Source: Rhizobium sp. SG_E_25_P2 (GTDB lineage: Bacteria > Pseudomonadota > Alphaproteobacteria > Rhizobiales > Rhizobiaceae). Taken from it: a stretch of DNA of 64,000 bases. The translations under genes were made by a program, and so were the position numbers. The notes under the pieces were generated by a model. That model saw only the letters and a program-made list of their open reading frames with translations, did no database searches and had not been told where the DNA came from. Shown here in pieces: positions 53,781 to 63,213 of the stretch (position 1 is its first letter; the number at the start of each line of letters is the position of its first letter). Location: the NCBI RefSeq assembly GCF_029892285.1, contig NZ_JARXVM010000010.1:124001-188000 (forward strand), given 5' to 3'.

Positions 53781-54418
53781 GCCGCTTCACCGAGATAGTC
53801 GAAGCCGGTCATGACGAGTTGCTGGGCATTTTCCAGGCCGAGCGGTTGATGGGTGGCGGCGATGATCATTCCTCCCTTGTCGAGATGAGTTTTCATCAGG
53901 TCGGCGAAAATCTCCTCTGACTGGCTGTCCAGCGCCGCTGTCGGCTCGTCGAGCAGCCAGACCGGCCGCCAGGCGGTCAGGAGTTTGGCCATAGCCATGC
54001 GCCGCTGCTGGCCGGCCGAGAGATAGCCGAAGGGGAGGTGCAAAAGGCCGATGAGGCCGAGCGCGTCGGCCGCCTCATCGATCTCCATGCCGGATCCACC
54101 GTGGTAATTTCCGAAGAAGGACTTCCAGAATTGGAGATTTTCCTCAACCGTCAGTTCCTTTTTCATGGCGTTGCGATGGCCAAGATAGTGGCAGGCTTCC
54201 GCCACGCGGGGCGCGATTGCTCCGGATTCGAGCGTGAGCGTCACCTCACCCTCTTCTAAGGGGAGAAGCCCCGCGATGGTGCGAATCAGTGTGGACTTGC
54301 CGGAGCCGTTCTTCCCTTTCAAAATAAGGCTCTCGCCTGAGGTCAATTCAAAAGAAACAGCTGAAAAAAGTCTTTCACCGCCACGGTTTGCCGCGATTTC
54401 GCGGGCTTCCAAACGCAT
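53777..54418 (-). CDS. ccmA: Heme exporter ATP-binding subunit CcmA
   Basis: A 213-residue ABC ATPase. Walker A GKNGSGKST, signature LSAGQQRRMAMAKLL, Walker B VWLLDEPTAALD and the H-loop THQP are all present. The length fits CcmA. It is the first gene of the ccmABCDG operon and is divergent from acnA; the 265-base gap between them carries an iron-box-like site. Confidence 0.94.
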   Translation of the reverse strand: MRLEAREIAANRGGERLFSAVSFELTSGESLILKGKNGSGKSTLIRTIAGLLPLEEGEVTLTLESGAIAPRVAEACHYLGHRNAMKKELTVEENLQFWKSFFGNYHGGSGMEIDEAADALGLIGLLHLPFGYLSAGQQRRMAMAKLLTAWRPVWLLDEPTAALDSQSEEIFADLMKTHLDKGGMIIAATHQPLGLENAQQLVMTGFDYLGEAA

Positions 54419-54492
54419 TCTTCACCTCTCCGGCACTTTCTTCTGCGACGCAAAAAAACTTCAGCTTAGACCTTCGTCAGTATGGAACCTTG

Positions 54493-54509
54493 TTTAGAAA
54501 TTATCTATA
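54493..54509. promoter_or_regulatory. Degenerate iron control element (Irr box) between ccmA and acnA
   Basis: TTTAGAA (54493-54499), three bases, then ATCTATA matches the TTTAGAAnnnTTCTAAA layout at 12 of 14 positions. It is 75 bases upstream of ccmA and 175 upstream of acnA. Both encode iron-dependent functions (heme delivery, [4Fe-4S] enzyme). The match is imperfect, so this is a candidate only. Confidence 0.3.
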
Positions 54510-54683
54510 ACGTCCGCAATCGCGCCAGCAGCCGGCGTGAAGGTCATCCTTGCGCCGAACCAAGAGTTGAAAAACAATTCTTCGTGCGGACAGCGGAAAT
54601 GGTTGCACCCGCATCCCATCATGCGCCTTCGGGCGTCGGGCGTTCGCACGTCAGTTCAGCTGATCAGACGAAACGGGTTATTC

Positions 54684-57374
54684 ATGTCGCAATCCCTCGA
54701 TAGTTTCAATTGTCGTTCGACGCTCACCGTGAACGGCAAGGACTATGTCTATTACAGCCTGCCGAAGGCGGAAGCCAACGGCCTGGCCGGCGTTTCCAAG
54801 CTGCCCTATTCCATGAAGGTGCTTCTGGAAAACCTGCTTCGCAACGAAGACGATCGTTCGGTCACCAAGGCTGACATCCAGGCCGTCGCGGCATGGCTCG
54901 TCAACAAGGGGCTCAGCGAATATGAGATCGCCTATCGCCCGGCCCGCGTGCTGATGCAGGACTTCACCGGCGTTCCCGCCGTGGTCGACCTCGCGGCGAT
55001 GCGCGACGGCATCAAGGCGCTCGGCGGCGATCCCGAAAAGATCAACCCGCTCGTTCCCGTCGATCTGGTCATCGACCACTCCGTCATCGTCGACGAATTC
55101 GGCACGCCGCAGGCGTTCAACCGCAATGTCGAGCTCGAATATGAGCGCAATGGCGAGCGTTACCGCTTCCTGAAGTGGGGCCAGCAGGCGTTCAAGAATT
55201 TCCGCGTCGTTCCCCCGGGCACCGGCATCTGTCACCAGGTCAATCTGGAATATCTCGGTCAGACGGTCTGGACCAAGGATGAAGACGGCGAGACGACCGC
55301 CTATCCCGACACCTGCGTCGGCACCGATTCGCACACCACGATGATCAACGGTCTCGGCGTTCTCGGCTGGGGCGTGGGCGGCATCGAAGCCGAAGCGGCC
55401 ATGCTCGGCCAGCCGGTTTCCATGCTGCTGCCTGAAGTCATCGGCTTCAAGCTCACCGGCAAGGTCAAGGAAGGCGTCACCGCCACTGACCTCGTGCTGA
55501 CCGTCGTGCAGATGCTGCGCAAGAAGGGCGTCGTTTCCAAATTCGTCGAATTCTTCGGCCCTGGCCTTGATTCGATGTCGCTCGCCGACCGCGCCACCAT
55601 CGGCAATATGGGTCCGGAATATGGCGCGACCTGCGGCTTCTTCCCGGTTGACGGCGAAACCATCAACTACCTCACCATGTCGGGCCGCACCACGGACCGG
55701 ATCGCGCTGGTCGAAGCCTATTCCAAGGCGCAAGGCATGTGGCGTGACGGCGATGGCGCCGATCTCGTCTTCACCGACACGCTCGAACTCGATCTCGGCG
55801 ACGTCGTGCCCTCGATGGCCGGCCCCAAGCGTCCGGAAGGCCGCCTGGCCCTCGAAACCATCGCGCCGAATTTTGCGACCGCGCTTGAAGGCGACTACAA
55901 GAAGCCCGGCCAGCTGACCAACCGCTATCAGGTCGAAGGCACGGATTTCGATCTCGGCCATGGCGATGTGGCGATTGCCGCCATCACCTCGTGCACCAAC
56001 ACGTCCAACCCGAGCGTTCTGATCGCCGCTGGCCTGCTGGCCCGCAATGCGGTCGCCAAGGGCCTGAAGTCCGCGCCCTGGGTCAAGACCTCGCTCGCGC
56101 CCGGATCGCAGGTGGTTGGCGAATATCTCGCCAAGTCCGGCCTGCAGGACTCGCTCGACAAGCTCGGCTTCAATCTGGTTGGCTTCGGCTGCACCACCTG
56201 CATCGGCAATTCCGGCCCGCTGCCGGCGCCGATCTCCAAGACCATCAATGAGAAGGGCCTGATCACCGCTGGCGTTCTCTCGGGCAACCGCAATTTCGAA
56301 GGCCGTATCTCGCCCGACGTGCAGGCCAACTACCTGGCCTCGCCGCCGCTGGTCGTCGCCTATGCGCTGGCCGGCACGGTGCAGAAGGACCTGACCAAGG
56401 AGCCGCTTGGCCATGACCAGGACGGCAACCCGGTCTTCCTCAAGGATATCTGGCCGACCTCCAAGGAAATCCAGGAATTCATCCTGAAATACGTGACCCG
56501 CGAACTCTACGAAAGCAAATATGCCGACGTGTTCAAGGGCGACGTCAACTGGCAGGCCGTGCAGATCCCCGATGGCCAGACCTATGCCTGGGACGACGAC
56601 TCCACCTATGTGCAGAACCCGCCTTACTTCGTGGGCATGCAGAAGCAGGCTGGCGGCGTGACCGACATCAAGGGCGCCCGCGTCCTCGGTCTGTTCGGCG
56701 ACAAGATCACCACCGACCATATTTCCCCGGCCGGTTCGATCAAGGCCGCGTCTCCCGCCGGCGCCTATCTGCTGGAGCATGGCGTCTCTGTCGCCGACTT
56801 CAACCAGTACGGCACGCGTCGCGGTAATCATGAAGTGATGATGCGCGGCACCTTCGCCAATATCCGCATCCGCAACCACATGCTTGGACCGAATGGCAAG
56901 GAAGGCGGTTTCACCATCCACTATCCGTCCAAGGAAGAGATGTCGATCTACGACGCCGCCATGAAGTACAAGGAAGAGGGCGTGCCGCTCGTCATCTTCG
57001 CCGGCGTCGAATATGGCAATGGCTCCTCGCGCGACTGGGCTGCCAAGGGCACCAATCTGCTCGGCGTCCGCGCCGTCGTCGCCCAGTCGTTCGAGCGCAT
57101 CCATCGCTCCAACCTGGTCGGCATGGGCATCGTTCCCTTCGTGTTCGAGGACGGCCAGAGCTGGGCGACCCTCGGCCTCAAGGGCGACGAAGTGGTCACC
57201 ATCGAAGGCCTCGCCGACATCAAGCCGCGCGACAAGACGGTGGCCAAGGTCACCTATGGCGATGGCACGGTGAAGGAAATCCCGATCATCTGCCGCATCG
57301 ATACGCTCGACGAGATCGACTACTACCACAATGGCGGCATCCTGCAGACGGTGCTGCGCGACCTCGCCGCCTGA
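54684..57374 (+). CDS. acnA: Aconitate hydratase A
   Basis: Aconitase isomerises citrate to isocitrate in the TCA cycle. Cluster cysteines are at C437 ([10 protein letters not shown]), C503 and C506 ([15 protein letters not shown]), and the [27 protein letters not shown] region is complete. The 896 residues fit AcnA, and the C-terminal swivel domain ([34 protein letters not shown]) is intact. I chose ATG 54684; the frame is open to 54537. It is the reverse neighbour of ccmA, a common alphaproteobacterial pairing. A strong terminator follows. Confidence 0.97.
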   Translation: MSQSLDSFNCRSTLTVNGKDYVYYSLPKAEANGLAGVSKLPYSMKVLLENLLRNEDDRSVTKADIQAVAAWLVNKGLSEYEIAYRPARVLMQDFTGVPAVVDLAAMRDGIKALGGDPEKINPLVPVDLVIDHSVIVDEFGTPQAFNRNVELEYERNGERYRFLKWGQQAFKNFRVVPPGTGICHQVNLEYLGQTVWTKDEDGETTAYPDTCVGTDSHTTMINGLGVLGWGVGGIEAEAAMLGQPVSMLLPEVIGFKLTGKVKEGVTATDLVLTVVQMLRKKGVVSKFVEFFGPGLDSMSLADRATIGNMGPEYGATCGFFPVDGETINYLTMSGRTTDRIALVEAYSKAQGMWRDGDGADLVFTDTLELDLGDVVPSMAGPKRPEGRLALETIAPNFATALEGDYKKPGQLTNRYQVEGTDFDLGHGDVAIAAITSCTNTSNPSVLIAAGLLARNAVAKGLKSAPWVKTSLAPGSQVVGEYLAKSGLQDSLDKLGFNLVGFGCTTCIGNSGPLPAPISKTINEKGLITAGVLSGNRNFEGRISPDVQANYLASPPLVVAYALAGTVQKDLTKEPLGHDQDGNPVFLKDIWPTSKEIQEFILKYVTRELYESKYADVFKGDVNWQAVQIPDGQTYAWDDDSTYVQNPPYFVGMQKQAGGVTDIKGARVLGLFGDKITTDHISPAGSIKAASPAGAYLLEHGVSVADFNQYGTRRGNHEVMMRGTFANIRIRNHMLGPNGKEGGFTIHYPSKEEMSIYDAAMKYKEEGVPLVIFAGVEYGNGSSRDWAAKGTNLLGVRAVVAQSFERIHRSNLVGMGIVPFVFEDGQSWATLGLKGDEVVTIEGLADIKPRDKTVAKVTYGDGTVKEIPIICRIDTLDEIDYYHNGGILQTVLRDLAA

Positions 57375-57401
57375 TCAAGGCAGTTAGGGTCTGATATCGA
57401 G

Positions 57402-57429
57402 CCGCCGGGAGCGATCCCGGCGGTTTTTT
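57402..57429 (+). terminator. Rho-independent terminator after acnA
   Basis: CCGCCGGGA (57402-57410) and TCCCGGCGG (57415-57423) form a perfect 9-bp stem with a GCGA loop, followed by TTTTTT. It abuts the stop codon of the convergent DNA-repair gene. Confidence 0.92.
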
Positions 57430-58550
57430 CATGGGGTGAGATCGAAGCAGGCGGGATCCTGATCGACGCCATTGATCCTCAGGCAGATAGAATGTTCGCC
57501 GGCGTAATATCGTCTGGTGGTGATCGGGCGAAAGGCGTGGCTGCGGCGAAAGAGCCTGTGTTCGCCGGGCGCGAGCGTCAGCGAGCCGCCCTTGAACACT
57601 TTGGGCGTCGTATCGCCCCGCGCCTTGCGGAAATGGATGACATAGTCGACCGTCAGCATCTGTGGCTGATCCGCCAATGATGCGATCTCAGCTTCGAAGA
57701 CCAAAACGCTTGGCATGACAACGGTTGATGTCGAGAGGCGCAACGGGCTGGTCGAGACGGCAGGCGCGTTGCGGCCGAAAATCTCCAACGCTCCCGGATC
57801 GCCCTTCTTGATCAGCGTCCGCAAGCCGTGTTTGAGCAGGGACAGACGCTCAGGGGGCGCATCCTTTGCCCAGTCGCGGGCCAGATCCACCGTCAGGCGC
57901 GGGTGATCCTTGGAGATATCGTTGAGATGATTGGCGACGGAGCGGCGCACATAGTCCGACGGGTCGTCGCGAAGCCGGGTCAGGAGGGGCAGCATCGGAC
58001 TGGGGTCTACGATCAATTCAGGCAGTTGCATCGCCCAGGGCAGGCGCGGACGCGACCCTTCCGACACCAGTCGCCGGACATGCGGGTTGGGATCGTCAAC
58101 CCAGTCTTCCATGATCCTGAGACCGCGCGCGAGGTCATCCTTGAGGCAATAGCGGATGCCGAATTCGCTGGTCAGGCGTTTGGTCATGTCGCGCATCAGC
58201 GCCATCGCGGCGTCGAAATCGCTGAGCCCATGCTGACCCACCAGCAAAGTGAGCGGCATGATCGCCCAACCGCGCAAACCCTCGGCGTCCGATCCCCTGT
58301 CGTCGTCCTCGCCTTCATCGGGATGCAGCATGGCGCGGAGCATGGGGAAGCGGCGCGCCGGGTCCTTCGGCAGACGGTCATGCAGGGCGTCGGCAACCAG
58401 CTGCGCGCGCGCTTTCAATTCAAGATCCGGCAGTCGCGCCATCACCGTTTCGATAAATGGCGCAGCTTCGGTCTCCGGTGCGGCGCGTTGCAGGTGAAAG
58501 GCGGTCCAGGCCACGAGTTCGCGCGAGAACAGGTTCTTGAGCGGCTCCAT
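57429..58550 (-). CDS. DNA alkylation repair protein (AlkD-like HEAT repeats)
   Basis: A 373-residue protein of the bacterial DNA alkylation repair family, folding as HEAT-like repeats that cradle DNA. Repeats with the DDPNPHVRRLVSEGSRPRLPW and DDPSDYVRRSVANHLNDISKDHP pattern are clear in the centre (about residues 155-230). The C-terminal 100 residues form a separate beta-rich domain. These enzymes excise alkylated bases. It is followed by no operon partner other than a small gene seven bases upstream on the same strand. Confidence 0.85.
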   Translation of the reverse strand: MEPLKNLFSRELVAWTAFHLQRAAPETEAAPFIETVMARLPDLELKARAQLVADALHDRLPKDPARRFPMLRAMLHPDEGEDDDRGSDAEGLRGWAIMPLTLLVGQHGLSDFDAAMALMRDMTKRLTSEFGIRYCLKDDLARGLRIMEDWVDDPNPHVRRLVSEGSRPRLPWAMQLPELIVDPSPMLPLLTRLRDDPSDYVRRSVANHLNDISKDHPRLTVDLARDWAKDAPPERLSLLKHGLRTLIKKGDPGALEIFGRNAPAVSTSPLRLSTSTVVMPSVLVFEAEIASLADQPQMLTVDYVIHFRKARGDTTPKVFKGGSLTLAPGEHRLFRRSHAFRPITTRRYYAGEHSICLRINGVDQDPACFDLTP

Positions 58551-58556
58551 GCGCTG

Positions 58557-58871
58557 TCAGAGTCCCTGATAGACGGCGAGAGACTCAAAGTGGCGCATTT
58601 CTGCGCCCTGAAGGTCCATCAGCGCGAAATAAGCGGCGCAATCTGGCGATGTCGCCGCCGTCTTCATCATCGCCTCCGCGTCCTCCTTGCTGCGCCAGTG
58701 GATGAGATCGAGATAGACGCCGTCGGCCCCGCGCAACAATTCCCGGCTCAGAAAGCCGGGCGCGCCATTCAGGAATTCACGCTGAAAGCGATCGGACGCC
58801 GCCACGAAAACCGTCTCTTCGATCTCCGGCTTCAGGCGGAAGCTGGCCATTTCGATATTTGTCGTCGTCAT
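58557..58871 (-). CDS. Small dimeric alpha/beta-barrel protein (ABM-like)
   Basis: A 104-residue soluble protein with the ferredoxin-like fold: IEMASFRLKPEIEETVFVAASDRFQREFLNGAPGFLSRELLRGADGVYLDLIHWRSKEDAEAMMK. It resembles antibiotic-biosynthesis-monooxygenase-like proteins and is divergent from the WYL-family regulator gene 67 bases away. The ATG at 58871 has AGGAG seven bases upstream; the frame is open to 58919. It is followed by the DNA alkylation gene. Confidence 0.72.
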   Translation of the reverse strand: MTTTNIEMASFRLKPEIEETVFVAASDRFQREFLNGAPGFLSRELLRGADGVYLDLIHWRSKEDAEAMMKTAATSPDCAAYFALMDLQGAEMRHFESLAVYQGL

Positions 58872-58938
58872 CAAAGGTCTCCTCTGTCGATGAGGATGAT
58901 CTATGGAATAATACGCCATTTTATGTCATGTTTCTTTG

Positions 58939-59673
58939 ATGCGCGCCACCGACCGCTCCCGTTTTGAAAGGCTCGACGCCATCGCCGCCCGGCTCAAGGA
59001 CGATGCCGCGCTGACGGCGAAAGACCTGGCGGAGCAATTGGGGGTCAGCCTTAGGACGATCAGCCGCGATCTGGCTCTGTTGCGTGATAGGGGCGTTCCG
59101 GTGGAAGCTGACAGGGGCCGCGGCGGCGGGCTGCGCCTGCCGCGTCACTGGGGCGTCGGGCGGCTGAGCCTCACCTATCGCGAAGCGGTGGAATTGCTGG
59201 TCTGTCTCGCCATCGCCGAGCAATTGCCGTCGCCCTGGCTGATCGCCAATCTCGCCGCCGTCAGGCGTAAACTGGTCGCCTCTTTCGCGCCCGCGCTCAA
59301 GGACAAGATCGCCAGTCTCAGAAGCCGCATTCTGATTGGCGGATCAGCCTCCGCCGCCGTTATCGAGAGTTTCTCGCCGCTTGGCGCCGAGATCAGCGAA
59401 GCATTGCTGGCCGGCTTCCTTGAGCATCGCCGGCTGCGCCTTTGCTATCGCGACGTGGCGGGAAAACTGACCGAGCGCGAGATCGAGCCGCAATGGCTGC
59501 TCCTCAATGCCCCCGTCTGGTATGTGATGGGATGGGACCACAAGCGGCAGGCGGTGCGCAGTTTCCGCTGCGACCGCATCCTCGAAGCGCATTTGACTGA
59601 AAGCCCGTTCACGCTGCGCCCGGCGCGGGAGTTCGACGCGGCGATCGCCGATATCCGCGCCATCCGCCCCTGA
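58939..59673 (+). CDS. YafY-type transcriptional regulator (HTH + WYL domain)
   Basis: A 244-residue regulator. An N-terminal DeoR-like helix-turn-helix (RLKDDAALTAKDLAEQLGVSLRTISRDLALLRDRGVPVEADRGRGGG) is followed by a WYL domain with EREIEPQWLLLNAPVWYVMGWDHKRQAVRSFRCDRI. WYL domains bind nucleic acids or oligonucleotide ligands and often govern DNA-repair or defence genes. It is divergent from the ABM-like and DNA-alkylation genes, which are its likely targets (inference). ATG 58939 is used; the TTG before it (58936) is an alternative. Confidence 0.86.
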   Translation: MRATDRSRFERLDAIAARLKDDAALTAKDLAEQLGVSLRTISRDLALLRDRGVPVEADRGRGGGLRLPRHWGVGRLSLTYREAVELLVCLAIAEQLPSPWLIANLAAVRRKLVASFAPALKDKIASLRSRILIGGSASAAVIESFSPLGAEISEALLAGFLEHRRLRLCYRDVAGKLTEREIEPQWLLLNAPVWYVMGWDHKRQAVRSFRCDRILEAHLTESPFTLRPAREFDAAIADIRAIRP

Positions 59674-59762
59674 TCCATCACTTTCAGTGATGCCACCTTC
59701 AGCAAATGTCGCTTTCGTCCCTCGAGAGTTCCGCTATGGTCCGGGCAAAAGGACCTCCGCCC

Positions 59763-60401
59763 ATGTCGATCGCTGACACGCTTCCCCATCTCGCCGTCGC
59801 CTGGCTTGCTTATTTCATTGCTGTCATTAGCCCCGGCCCCGCGACGCTCGCCTTGATCTCGACGTCGATGACGCGCGGTCGCGCCGCCGGCATGGCCTTT
59901 GCGCTGGGGGTGATGACGGGATCGCTCACCTGGGCCTGCGCCTCGGCGATCGGGCTTGCGGCTGTAATGGCGAGTTATGCAGAAGTCTTGATCGTGTTGA
60001 AGATCGCCGGCGGGCTCTATCTGCTCTATCTCGCCTGGAAATCGTTCCGTTCGGCGATGACGTCGGGTGATCTGGCCGAGGCGGCGAAAGATGGCGGCAA
60101 GGAAAGCCTGCGCCGTCTCTATCTCAAGGGGCTTGGCCTGCATCTCACCAATCCCAAGGCGGTGCTGGCCTGGATCTCGCTCATCTCGCTCGGTCTGCCT
60201 ATGGGCGCGCCGGCGTCGATGATCGCGTTCTATATCGCCGGATGTTTCCTGATCGGTCTGGTGTCGCTCAACGGCATGGCGGTTCTGTTCTCGCTGCCGC
60301 CGGTCGTGGCGCTCTATCGCAGGGGCCGTCGCGGCATCGATGGCGTCATGGGCGCCTTTTTCGCCTTTGCCGGCGTCAAGCTGCTGACGGCGCGGCTCTG
60401 A
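59763..60401 (+). CDS. LysE/RhtB-family amino-acid exporter
   Basis: A 212-residue membrane protein with six helices. The family signature PGPATLALISTSMTRGRAAGMAFALGVMTG lies near the N-terminus, and LGLHLTNPKAVLAWISLISLG is typical of the second half. It probably exports an amino acid such as homoserine, threonine or lysine. AAAAGGA precedes the ATG at 59763; the frame is open to 59706. It is convergent with an OmpA-like lipoprotein gene. Confidence 0.9.
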   Translation: MSIADTLPHLAVAWLAYFIAVISPGPATLALISTSMTRGRAAGMAFALGVMTGSLTWACASAIGLAAVMASYAEVLIVLKIAGGLYLLYLAWKSFRSAMTSGDLAEAAKDGGKESLRRLYLKGLGLHLTNPKAVLAWISLISLGLPMGAPASMIAFYIAGCFLIGLVSLNGMAVLFSLPPVVALYRRGRRGIDGVMGAFFAFAGVKLLTARL

Positions 60402-60402
60402 G

Positions 60403-60428
60403 AAAAAAGGCGCGGATCTCGCCGCGCC
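60403..60428 (-). terminator. Rho-independent terminator of the OmpA-like lipoprotein gene
   Basis: GGCGCGG (60409-60415) and CCGCGCC (60422-60428) pair around a 6-base loop; on the minus strand a run of T follows. It sits just after the LysE stop codon. Confidence 0.8.
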
Positions 60429-60445
60429 TGTTCTCGTCCATCAAA

Positions 60446-61108
60446 TCAGGCGCCTTTGAGCGGCGAGATCGAGATTTCCACGCGACGGTTCTGGGCGCGT
60501 CCTTCGGGCGAGGCGTTTGAGGCCACCGGCTGGCTCGGGCCATAGCCCATGGCGGCGATGCGGCGGGTGTCGATGCCCTGGCCGCCAAGGTAATTGGCCA
60601 CCGAGACGGCGCGGCGCTCGGAGAGTTCCTGATTGTGGCCGAGGCTTCCTGTCGAATCGGTATGGCCGGCAATGTCGATCAGCGTCTTGTTGAACTTGCG
60701 CAGCACGATCGCCACGGAATTCAGCGTCGGATAGAATTCCGAGCGCACCGCGTCCTGATCGGTGTCGAAGGTCACGTTGGAGGGCATGTTGAGGATGATG
60801 CGGTCGCCGGCGCGGGTCACGGAGATGCCGGTGCCCTGCAGCTGGGCGCGAAGCTCGGCTTCCTGATTGTCCATGTAATTGCCGACAGCGCCGCCGGCCA
60901 GCGCGCCGAGGCCCGCGCCGATCAGCGCCGCATTGCGGCGGCCCGCGCCGTCATTGCCAACCGCGAGACCCGCGAGCGCGCCGAGGCTTGCGCCGATGGC
61001 TGCGCCGCCAGCGGTGTTGGAGATCTTCTTCTCGCCCGTATAGGGATCTGTCGTCGTGCAGGCGGAGAGATAGGTCGCGCAGAGCGCGAGCAAAATGACT
61101 TTTTTCAT
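60446..61108 (-). CDS. OmpA-family glycine-zipper lipoprotein
   Basis: A 220-residue outer-membrane lipoprotein. Signal peptide MKKVILLALCATYLSAC (lipobox Cys17), then a glycine-zipper region (AAIGASLGALAGLAVG...AALIGAGLGALAGGAVGNYMD), then an OmpA-like domain: IILNMPSNVTFDTDQDAVRSEFYPTLNSVAIVL, IAGHTDSTGSLGHNQELSERRAVSVANYL and QPVASNASPEGRAQNRRVEI. OmpA domains grip peptidoglycan, so it anchors the outer membrane to the wall. It resembles YiaD-type proteins. Confidence 0.92.
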   Translation of the reverse strand: MKKVILLALCATYLSACTTTDPYTGEKKISNTAGGAAIGASLGALAGLAVGNDGAGRRNAALIGAGLGALAGGAVGNYMDNQEAELRAQLQGTGISVTRAGDRIILNMPSNVTFDTDQDAVRSEFYPTLNSVAIVLRKFNKTLIDIAGHTDSTGSLGHNQELSERRAVSVANYLGGQGIDTRRIAAMGYGPSQPVASNASPEGRAQNRRVEISISPLKGA

Positions 61109-61231
61109 GCCGGACTGTCCTTTCGTGGCGTCGCTGCCGCTGAATAGAACAAATACGGCAAAATCACGGGCGACGCCACGGGAGGCCGCAGCAAATTGGT
61201 TCGGCAGGCGCTTCCTGGCGCAACGCGCGGC

Positions 61232-62485
61232 TTATTCGGCTGCTTCCGTTTTATGGCCGAAACGCTTCTCGATATAATCGATCACCAGCGCTTCAAAATC
61301 CTGGGCGATCTGGGGACCGCGCAGGGTCAGCGCCTTCTGGCCGTCGATGAACACCGGAGCGGCCGGGTTTTCCCCGGTGCCCGGCAGCGAGATGCCGATA
61401 TCGGCATGCTTGCTTTCGCCGGGACCGTTGACGATGCAGCCCATCACCGCGACGTTGAGCGCCTCGACGCCGGGATATTTCTCGCGCCAGATCGGCATGT
61501 TCTTGCGCAGATCGGTCTCGATTTTCTGGGCGAGTTCCTGAAACACGGTCGAGGTGGTGCGGCCGCAGCCGGGACAGGCCGCCACCACCGGAAGGAACTG
61601 GCGGAAGCCCATGACCTGCAGCAATTCCTGCGCCACGATGACTTCACGTGTGCGGTCGCCATTCGGCTCTGGCGTCAGCGACACGCGGATCGTGTCGCCG
61701 ATGCCATGTTGCAGCACATAGCCCATGGCGGCGGACGAAGCGACGATGCCCTTGGAGCCCATGCCGGCTTCCGTCAGGCCGAGATGCAGCGCATGGTCGG
61801 AGCGGGCCGCGATCATCTGATAGCAGGCGATGAGATCCTGCACCTGGCTGACCTTGGCGGAGAGAATGATGCGGTTGCGGGCCAGGCCGATCTCCTCGGC
61901 CAACTGGGCGGACAGCAGCGCAGATTGCACGATCGCTTCGCGCGTTACCTGACGCGCCGAAAGCGGAAAGCCGTTTGCCTGGTTCTCGTCCATCAGCCGC
62001 GTCAATAGTTCCTGGTCGAGCGAGCCCCAGTTGACCCCGATGCGGACGGGTTTGTCATAGCGGATCGCCATCTCGATGATGTCGGCGAACTGCTTGTCCT
62101 TCTTGTCCTTGAAGCCGACATTGCCGGGATTGATGCGGTATTTGGCGAGCGCTTCGGCGCAGGCGGGATGATCGGCAAGCAGTTTATGGCCAATATAGTG
62201 GAAATCGCCAATCAGCGGCACGTCCATGCCGAGCCGCAGCAGGCGTTCGCGGATTTTCGGCACGGCCGCCGCACTTTCATCGCGGTCAACAGTGATGCGA
62301 ACGATCTCGGAGCCGGCGCGGAACAGCGCCGCCACCTGCGCCACTGTCGCATCGACATCGGCCGTATCGGTATTGGTCATCGACTGGACGACGACGGGCG
62401 CGCCGCCGCCGACGATCACGCCGCCGACATCGACGGCGACGGAGGCGCGGCGCGGTTTCGGATCGAAATCGGAGGGAAGCGACAT
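61232..62485 (-). CDS. ispG: 4-hydroxy-3-methylbut-2-en-1-yl diphosphate synthase
   Basis: IspG is the [4Fe-4S] reductase that makes HMBPP from MEcPP in the MEP route. The substrate-binding [19 protein letters not shown] is present, with [16 protein letters not shown] and the cluster cysteines in [10 protein letters not shown] and [18 protein letters not shown]. The start at 62485 gives 417 residues with GGAA upstream; the frame is open to 62527. It complements dxr at 19-20 kb. Confidence 0.95.
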   Translation of the reverse strand: MSLPSDFDPKPRRASVAVDVGGVIVGGGAPVVVQSMTNTDTADVDATVAQVAALFRAGSEIVRITVDRDESAAAVPKIRERLLRLGMDVPLIGDFHYIGHKLLADHPACAEALAKYRINPGNVGFKDKKDKQFADIIEMAIRYDKPVRIGVNWGSLDQELLTRLMDENQANGFPLSARQVTREAIVQSALLSAQLAEEIGLARNRIILSAKVSQVQDLIACYQMIAARSDHALHLGLTEAGMGSKGIVASSAAMGYVLQHGIGDTIRVSLTPEPNGDRTREVIVAQELLQVMGFRQFLPVVAACPGCGRTTSTVFQELAQKIETDLRKNMPIWREKYPGVEALNVAVMGCIVNGPGESKHADIGISLPGTGENPAAPVFIDGQKALTLRGPQIAQDFEALVIDYIEKRFGHKTEAAE

Positions 62486-62559
62486 GGCTTTTTCCAGCAA
62501 GTGAGGTCGTTGGCAGTCAGGTGGCAAACAGGCGGGCCAATGTCAAGGAAAGCGCGGCT

Positions 62560-63078
62560 TCATGGCGAGGTTTTGGCAGGCGCCGCATCCGGATCGAAGC
62601 TATATTGAAAATCACAATGGCTGGCCCCTTCCATCACCGTCTGGGTGCGCATGAGCGTGATGCGCGGATCATAGCCGGTGCAGAATGTGCCGTCGCGATT
62701 GCAGGACAGGAGATGGCCGATGTCGCCGAGACCCATGGCGCGATAGGTCTCGGCGTAGCGACAGCGATCGACGCGGTAGTGAAATTCGGTGTCGGTGGCG
62801 CGGGTCACCTCGATCGTCAGCGCATCGTCCGCGGTCCACAGGCTCTGCAGGTCCTGGAAGGTTCTCAGACTCGTGCCGCCCGGCGTCTTGGCGGCAAAGG
62901 CGGCGCCGGCTGATATGGCCGCCTTGCGGATCGCCGAATCAAGAATCGCCTTGGCCTTCTCCTCGCCCAGTTCCGCCTTCATTTCCTCAAAGATCGGCTT
63001 GATGATTCCGGCCTCGATCGTGCGGCGGGCGAGAATGCCGATTTCGCCTTGGGTGGCGGGGTTGTTCTGATCGCTCAT
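62560..63078 (-). CDS. L-2-amino-thiazoline-4-carboxylic acid hydrolase-like protein
   Basis: A 172-residue soluble protein resembling the ATC-hydrolase family: an N-terminal IGILARRTIEAGIIKPIFEEMKAELGEEKAKAILDSAIRKAA, and a C-terminal IGHLLSCNRDGTFCTGYDPRITLMRTQTVMEGASHCDF with conserved cysteines and His. ATC hydrolase acts in a cysteine-forming pathway; whether that reaction holds here is unknown. The start is ATG 63078 with GGAGG upstream; the frame is open to 63198. Confidence 0.8.
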   Translation of the reverse strand: MSDQNNPATQGEIGILARRTIEAGIIKPIFEEMKAELGEEKAKAILDSAIRKAAISAGAAFAAKTPGGTSLRTFQDLQSLWTADDALTIEVTRATDTEFHYRVDRCRYAETYRAMGLGDIGHLLSCNRDGTFCTGYDPRITLMRTQTVMEGASHCDFQYSFDPDAAPAKTSP

Positions 63079-63213
63079 GGCGGCCTCCGTTTCCGAGGCA
63101 AAGATAGTGCGACGCGCCTGAGAAGAAAACCATGCCCCCGCATCAGACTTTTTGCCTGTTGCCATCATGCGCCGTTCGCGCGAACACTGCCGCATCAATC
63201 AAGGGAGGTTTGC

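Noticed and set aside
53601-53790. Possible extra genes inside the ccm operon
   Set aside because: All alternative frames there are shadows of ccmA, ccmB and ccmC; the four-base overlaps explain every start.
54678-57329. 883-codon open frame on the minus strand opposite acnA
   Set aside because: It mirrors acnA, has no ribosome site or recognisable protein pattern and results from high GC content. The same applies to long antisense frames opposite lysC, ptsP, coxL, the globin receptor and hemA.
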